Positions 4,430 through 6,847 of a DNA stretch of 6,847 nucleotides are shown piece after piece. The DNA is taken from contig CAJXKX010000111.1 in assembly GCA_913055965.1 (NCBI GenBank), forward strand, positions 1 through 6,847. The letters run 5' to 3'. The notes below the pieces were generated by a model. It searched no databases. It was not told where the DNA came from and was given only the letters and a program-made list of their open reading frames with translations. The stretch comes from an uncultured Roseovarius sp. Its GTDB lineage: Bacteria > Pseudomonadota > Alphaproteobacteria > Rhodobacterales > Rhodobacteraceae. Position 1 is the stretch's first letter. Every line of letters starts with the position of its first letter. Position numbers and translations under genes: made by a program.

Positions 4430-5776
4430 ATGTCTGGCCACGGCACCCCCATTCCGATGATCTCGCACCCCTGCGGGCCGCTTGCCGGGCGCGCTGACGT
4501 GCCGGGCGACAAGTCGATCTCGCACCGGGCGCTGATCCTCGGCGCGCTGTCGGTGGGCGAGACGGTCATCACCGGGCTGCTCGAGGGCGATGACGTGCTC
4601 GACACCGCGAAGGCAATGCGCGCCTTCGGTGCGGAGGTGAGCCGCGACGAGCACGGCACATGGCGCGTCCACGGCGTCGGCGTCGGCGGCTTTGCCGAGC
4701 CGTCGCAGGTGATCGATTGCGGCAATTCCGGCACCGGGGTGCGGCTGATCATGGGGGCGATGGCGACCTCGCCCATCACCGCCACCTTCACCGGCGATGC
4801 GAGCCTCAACAAGCGGCCGATGGCGCGGGTGACCGATCCGCTGGCGCTCTTCGGCGCGCGGGCGGTCGGGCGCTCGGGCGGGCGGCTGCCGATGACGGTG
4901 GTGGGCGCGGCGGACCCGGTGCCGGTGCGCTACGAGGTGCCCGTGCCCTCGGCGCAGGTGAAATCGGCGGTGCTGCTCGCCGGGCTGAATGCGCCGGGGC
5001 AGACCGTGGTGATCGAGCGCGAGGCAACGCGCGATCACACCGAGCGGATGCTCGCGGGGTTCGGCGCGACGATCACCACCGAGGACACGCCCGAGGGCCG
5101 GGTCATCACTCTGAACGGGCAGCCCGATCTCATCCCGCAAGGTATCGCCGTGCCGCGCGATCCGTCCTCGGCGGCGTTTCCGGTCTGTGCCGCGATCCTC
5201 ACGCCCGGGTCGGACGTGCTGGTGCCCAATATCGGGCTGAACCCGACGCGCGCGGGCCTCTTCACCACGCTGCGCGAGATGGGGGCCGAACTGGAGTATG
5301 AGAACCTGCGCGAAGAAGGCGGCGAACCGGTGGCCGACCTGCGCGCGCGGTTTTCACCGGATCTGCGGGGCGTCGAGGTGCCCCCCGCGCGCGCGGCAAG
5401 CATGATCGACGAATATCCCGTGCTGTCGGTGGTGGCCGCCTTTGCGACCGGCCAGACCGTGATGCGCGGCGTCAGGGAATTGCGCGTCAAGGAAAGCGAC
5501 CGGATCGCGGCGATGGCGGCGGGGCTGCGCGCCGGGGGCGTGACCGTAGAGGACGGCCCCGACTGGTGGATCGTGCACGGGCTGGGGCATGGGAACGTGC
5601 CCGGCGGCCAGACCTGCGAGAGCCATCTCGATCACCGGATCGCGATGTCGTTCCTCGTCATGGGCATGGCGGCGCAAGCGCCCGTCAGCGTCGATGACGC
5701 GGGCCCCATCGCCACCTCCTTCCCGGTGTTCGAGCCGCTGATGGCGGCGCTCGGGGCGGATATCCGGCGGGGCTGA
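4430..5776 (+). CDS. aroA: 3-phosphoshikimate 1-carboxyvinyltransferase (EPSP synthase), class II signatures
   Basis: This 448-residue cytoplasmic shikimate-pathway enzyme joins shikimate-3-phosphate and phosphoenolpyruvate to give EPSP. The two-domain inside-out barrel fold is indicated by PGDKSISHRALI (25-36; K28 binds PEP), 'CGNSGTGVRL' (97-106), 'LNKRPM' (126-131), 'PSAQVKSA' (173-180), the catalytic region MIDEYP (325-330, D327), 'VKESDRI' (353-359) and 'LDHRIAMS' (400-407). All four signatures used to define class II (CP4-type) enzymes are present: G-D-K-S, S-A-Q-V-K (174-178), R-D-H-T-E (201-205) and N-P-T-R (271-274). At the residue equivalent to Ala100 of the CP4 enzyme it has G101, the ancestral state. 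It sits 76 nt after serA behind a hairpin. The cmk-rpsA genes that often follow aroA in related bacteria are not here. Confidence 0.96.
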   Translation: MSGHGTPIPMISHPCGPLAGRADVPGDKSISHRALILGALSVGETVITGLLEGDDVLDTAKAMRAFGAEVSRDEHGTWRVHGVGVGGFAEPSQVIDCGNSGTGVRLIMGAMATSPITATFTGDASLNKRPMARVTDPLALFGARAVGRSGGRLPMTVVGAADPVPVRYEVPVPSAQVKSAVLLAGLNAPGQTVVIEREATRDHTERMLAGFGATITTEDTPEGRVITLNGQPDLIPQGIAVPRDPSSAAFPVCAAILTPGSDVLVPNIGLNPTRAGLFTTLREMGAELEYENLREEGGEPVADLRARFSPDLRGVEVPPARAASMIDEYPVLSVVAAFATGQTVMRGVRELRVKESDRIAAMAAGLRAGGVTVEDGPDWWIVHGLGHGNVPGGQTCESHLDHRIAMSFLVMGMAAQAPVSVDDAGPIATSFPVFEPLMAALGADIRRG

Positions 5777-5798
5777 TGGCGGGGGCTGCGCGCCCGGC

Positions 5799-6458
5799 TC
5801 AGCGCGTCTTGCCCGGGTTCTGCGGCGCGAGAAAGATCGCGGTGGCCAGCAGGGCGAAGACCAGCTCGTAGACTTCCCAGTTGCGCGGCACCTGGATCGC
5901 CGCCACCACCCCGCTCGCCAGCAGCGCCAGCACCCCGTGGCGCAGCCCCGGCACCGGCACCGCCAGCGCATCCGCCAGCCGCGCGATCCATGCCACGCGC
6001 GGATAGAGCAGCGGCAACACCACCAGATAGAGCAGCAGCACCGTCGTCAGCACGCTGCCGAACAGCACCTGCGCCAGCCGCACCTCGCCCACCATGAGAT
6101 TGTGCAGGTTGGTCTCGCCCTGATAGTTGTTCTCGGCAAAGAAGTCGTTGGTCTCCCACCCGAAAATCCTCTGCCCCCACGAGATTTCCTCGCCCGCCGC
6201 GAAAAAGAAAAGCAGCGCGTAGACCGCCGTCAGCCCTGCCGCGCGCCGCGCCCCGCGCCCGGTCAGCCGCGCCGCGTTCGACACCAGCACGAGGCTCGCC
6301 ACAGCGAGGAAAATCGCGGTGGCATTCTCCACCAGCCGGTCCTCGGCGGCGAAGGTGAACTGGAAATACTCCGGCGCGCGCCACGCGATGACGGCGCTTG
6401 CGGCCAGTGTCAGGACGATGAGCGCCAAGAGCAGGCGGTCGGTCATGTGGCGGTCCAT
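5799..6458 (-). CDS. Uncharacterised polytopic inner-membrane protein with GEEISWGQR block
   Basis: This is a 219-residue protein of unknown function. By eye there are about six hydrophobic spans, near residues 7-26, 46-63, 73-89, 128-152, 172-189 and 195-211, indicating an inner-membrane protein without a cleaved signal. Between spans 3 and 4 lies a polar, aromatic block: FAAGEEISWGQRIFGW (86-101), then 'AENNYQGETNLHN' (108-120). I recall a similar G-E-E-I-S-W-G-Q-R ... N-x-Q-G-E-x-N-L-H-N pattern in uncharacterised bacterial membrane proteins. The carboxylates and His119 could form an active or metal site at the membrane face, which is inference. GGGAG lies 6 nt before the chosen ATG; an ATG four codons later lacks a site. 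The gene is convergent with aroA (22-nt gap) and downstream of the LOG-family gene (52-nt gap), probably in one transcript. Confidence 0.8.
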   Translation of the reverse strand: MDRHMTDRLLLALIVLTLAASAVIAWRAPEYFQFTFAAEDRLVENATAIFLAVASLVLVSNAARLTGRGARRAAGLTAVYALLFFFAAGEEISWGQRIFGWETNDFFAENNYQGETNLHNLMVGEVRLAQVLFGSVLTTVLLLYLVVLPLLYPRVAWIARLADALAVPVPGLRHGVLALLASGVVAAIQVPRNWEVYELVFALLATAIFLAPQNPGKTR

Positions 6459-6510
6459 CGCGGTCTCCCGATAGGTGATCTGCGCCTGTTATGCCCCTGC
6501 GTGCGGCGGA

Positions 6511-6847
6511 TCAAGCCTCGTCCCCGGCGTGCCAGTCCGCGATGATCGCCATCGCCTCGTCCGCCGTCTCGACGAAACGGAAGAGGTCGAGATCCTCCGC
6601 GCCGATGGTGCCCGCCTCGACCAGCGCGTCCCAGTTGATGATCCGCCGCCAGAACGCCTCGCCGAACAGCAGGAACGGCACCCGTTTCATGCGGTCGGTC
6701 TGAATCAGGGTCAGCGCCTCGAAGGTCTCGTCGAGCGTGCCGAACCCGCCGGGAAACACGCAGATGGCGCGCGCGCGCATCAGGAAATGCATCTTGCGGA
6801 TGGCGAAATAGTGAAAGTTGAAGCACAACCCCGGCGTCACATAGGCA
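6511..6847 (-). CDS. LOG-family protein (nucleoside-5'-monophosphate phosphoribohydrolase-like), C-terminal part
   Basis: The last 111 residues are visible; the N-terminal part lies beyond the window. It begins AYVTPGLCFNFHYFAIRKMH, with the R-K pair (fragment residues 17-18), followed by VFPGGFGTLDE (30-40). The P-G-G-x-G-T-x-x-E motif defines the LOG/lysine-decarboxylase-like Rossmann family, members of which hydrolyse cytokinin riboside 5'-monophosphates or other NMPs such as AMP to the base and ribose 5-phosphate. The longer 'FHYF-x-x-RK' bacterial subgroup fits best. In a soil or marine bacterium the substrate need not be a cytokinin, so a nucleotide-recycling role is equally likely. The gene lies just upstream of the membrane protein on the same strand. 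The GTG at 6840 is internal, not the start, since coding-like sequence continues upstream. Confidence 0.9.
   Translation of the reverse strand, partial: AYVTPGLCFNFHYFAIRKMHFLMRARAICVFPGGFGTLDETFEALTLIQTDRMKRVPFLLFGEAFWRRIINWDALVEAGTIGAEDLDLFRFVETADEAMAIIADWHAGDEA

Noticed and set aside
2539..4812. A 757-codon minus-strand open frame over serA
   Set aside because: It is antisense to the well-supported serA and parts of its neighbours, is rich in His, Arg, Gly and Asp as expected of a high-GC shadow, and resembles no family.
4211..5140. A 309-codon minus-strand open frame over the serA end and aroA
   Set aside because: It crosses two real genes and an intergenic hairpin, with Arg/His-rich composition and no recognisable domain.
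5777..5798. A bidirectional terminator between aroA and the convergent membrane-protein gene
   Set aside because: The gap is only 22 nt and shows at most a 4-bp GGGC/GCCC stem without T-tracts on either side.

Overview
The window is high-GC DNA with strong G/C third-position codon use. The gene content and protein sequences point to an alphaproteobacterium, most likely of the Rhodobacteraceae (Roseobacter/Rhodobacter group). The support is a serC-serA operon of the alphaproteobacterial type with a structured serC leader, a serB start divergent from it, and an AroA carrying all four class II EPSP synthase signatures. The taxonomic call is made by eye, not by search.

Layout: (1) Bases 1 to about 540 are not one ordinary gene. 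They read as a chain of short pieces of unrelated genes: a BON domain, the end of a XylH-type sugar permease, a PhnE-type phosphonate permease stretch, a XylF-type sugar-binding protein stretch and an unidentified membrane helix. All lie in one plus-strand frame. The chain abuts the first ~41 codons of serB (minus strand, 663 down to 541), whose remainder is missing. This is either a misassembled or chimeric end or a real rearrangement scar. (2) Bases 740-1357 (minus) encode a MarR-family repressor with a Cys/His-rich tail, placed between serB and serC. (3) Bases 1358-1516 hold the divergent control region and a two-hairpin leader next to serC that matches the idea of the described serC RNA motif. 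(4) serC (1517-2671) and serA (2758-4353) are separated by two back-to-back perfect palindromes. (5) A 10-bp-stem hairpin separates serA from aroA (4430-5776). (6) Converging on aroA from the right are an uncharacterised polytopic membrane protein (5799-6458, minus) and, upstream of it, the C-terminal part of a LOG-family nucleotide hydrolase (6511 to the window end, minus).

Functionally, SerA oxidises 3-phosphoglycerate and SerC transaminates the product to phosphoserine. SerB, here only a 5' stub, would release serine. AroA makes EPSP in the shikimate pathway, so the core of the window is amino-acid biosynthesis. The MarR regulator is positioned to control serB and/or serC, but its ligand and targets cannot be read from sequence. 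I see no CRISPR array, tRNA, rRNA, insertion sequence or phage gene. The items most worth checking are the mosaic left end, the serC leader, the tandem palindromes between serC and serA, and the unnamed membrane protein with its highly polar conserved-looking block.
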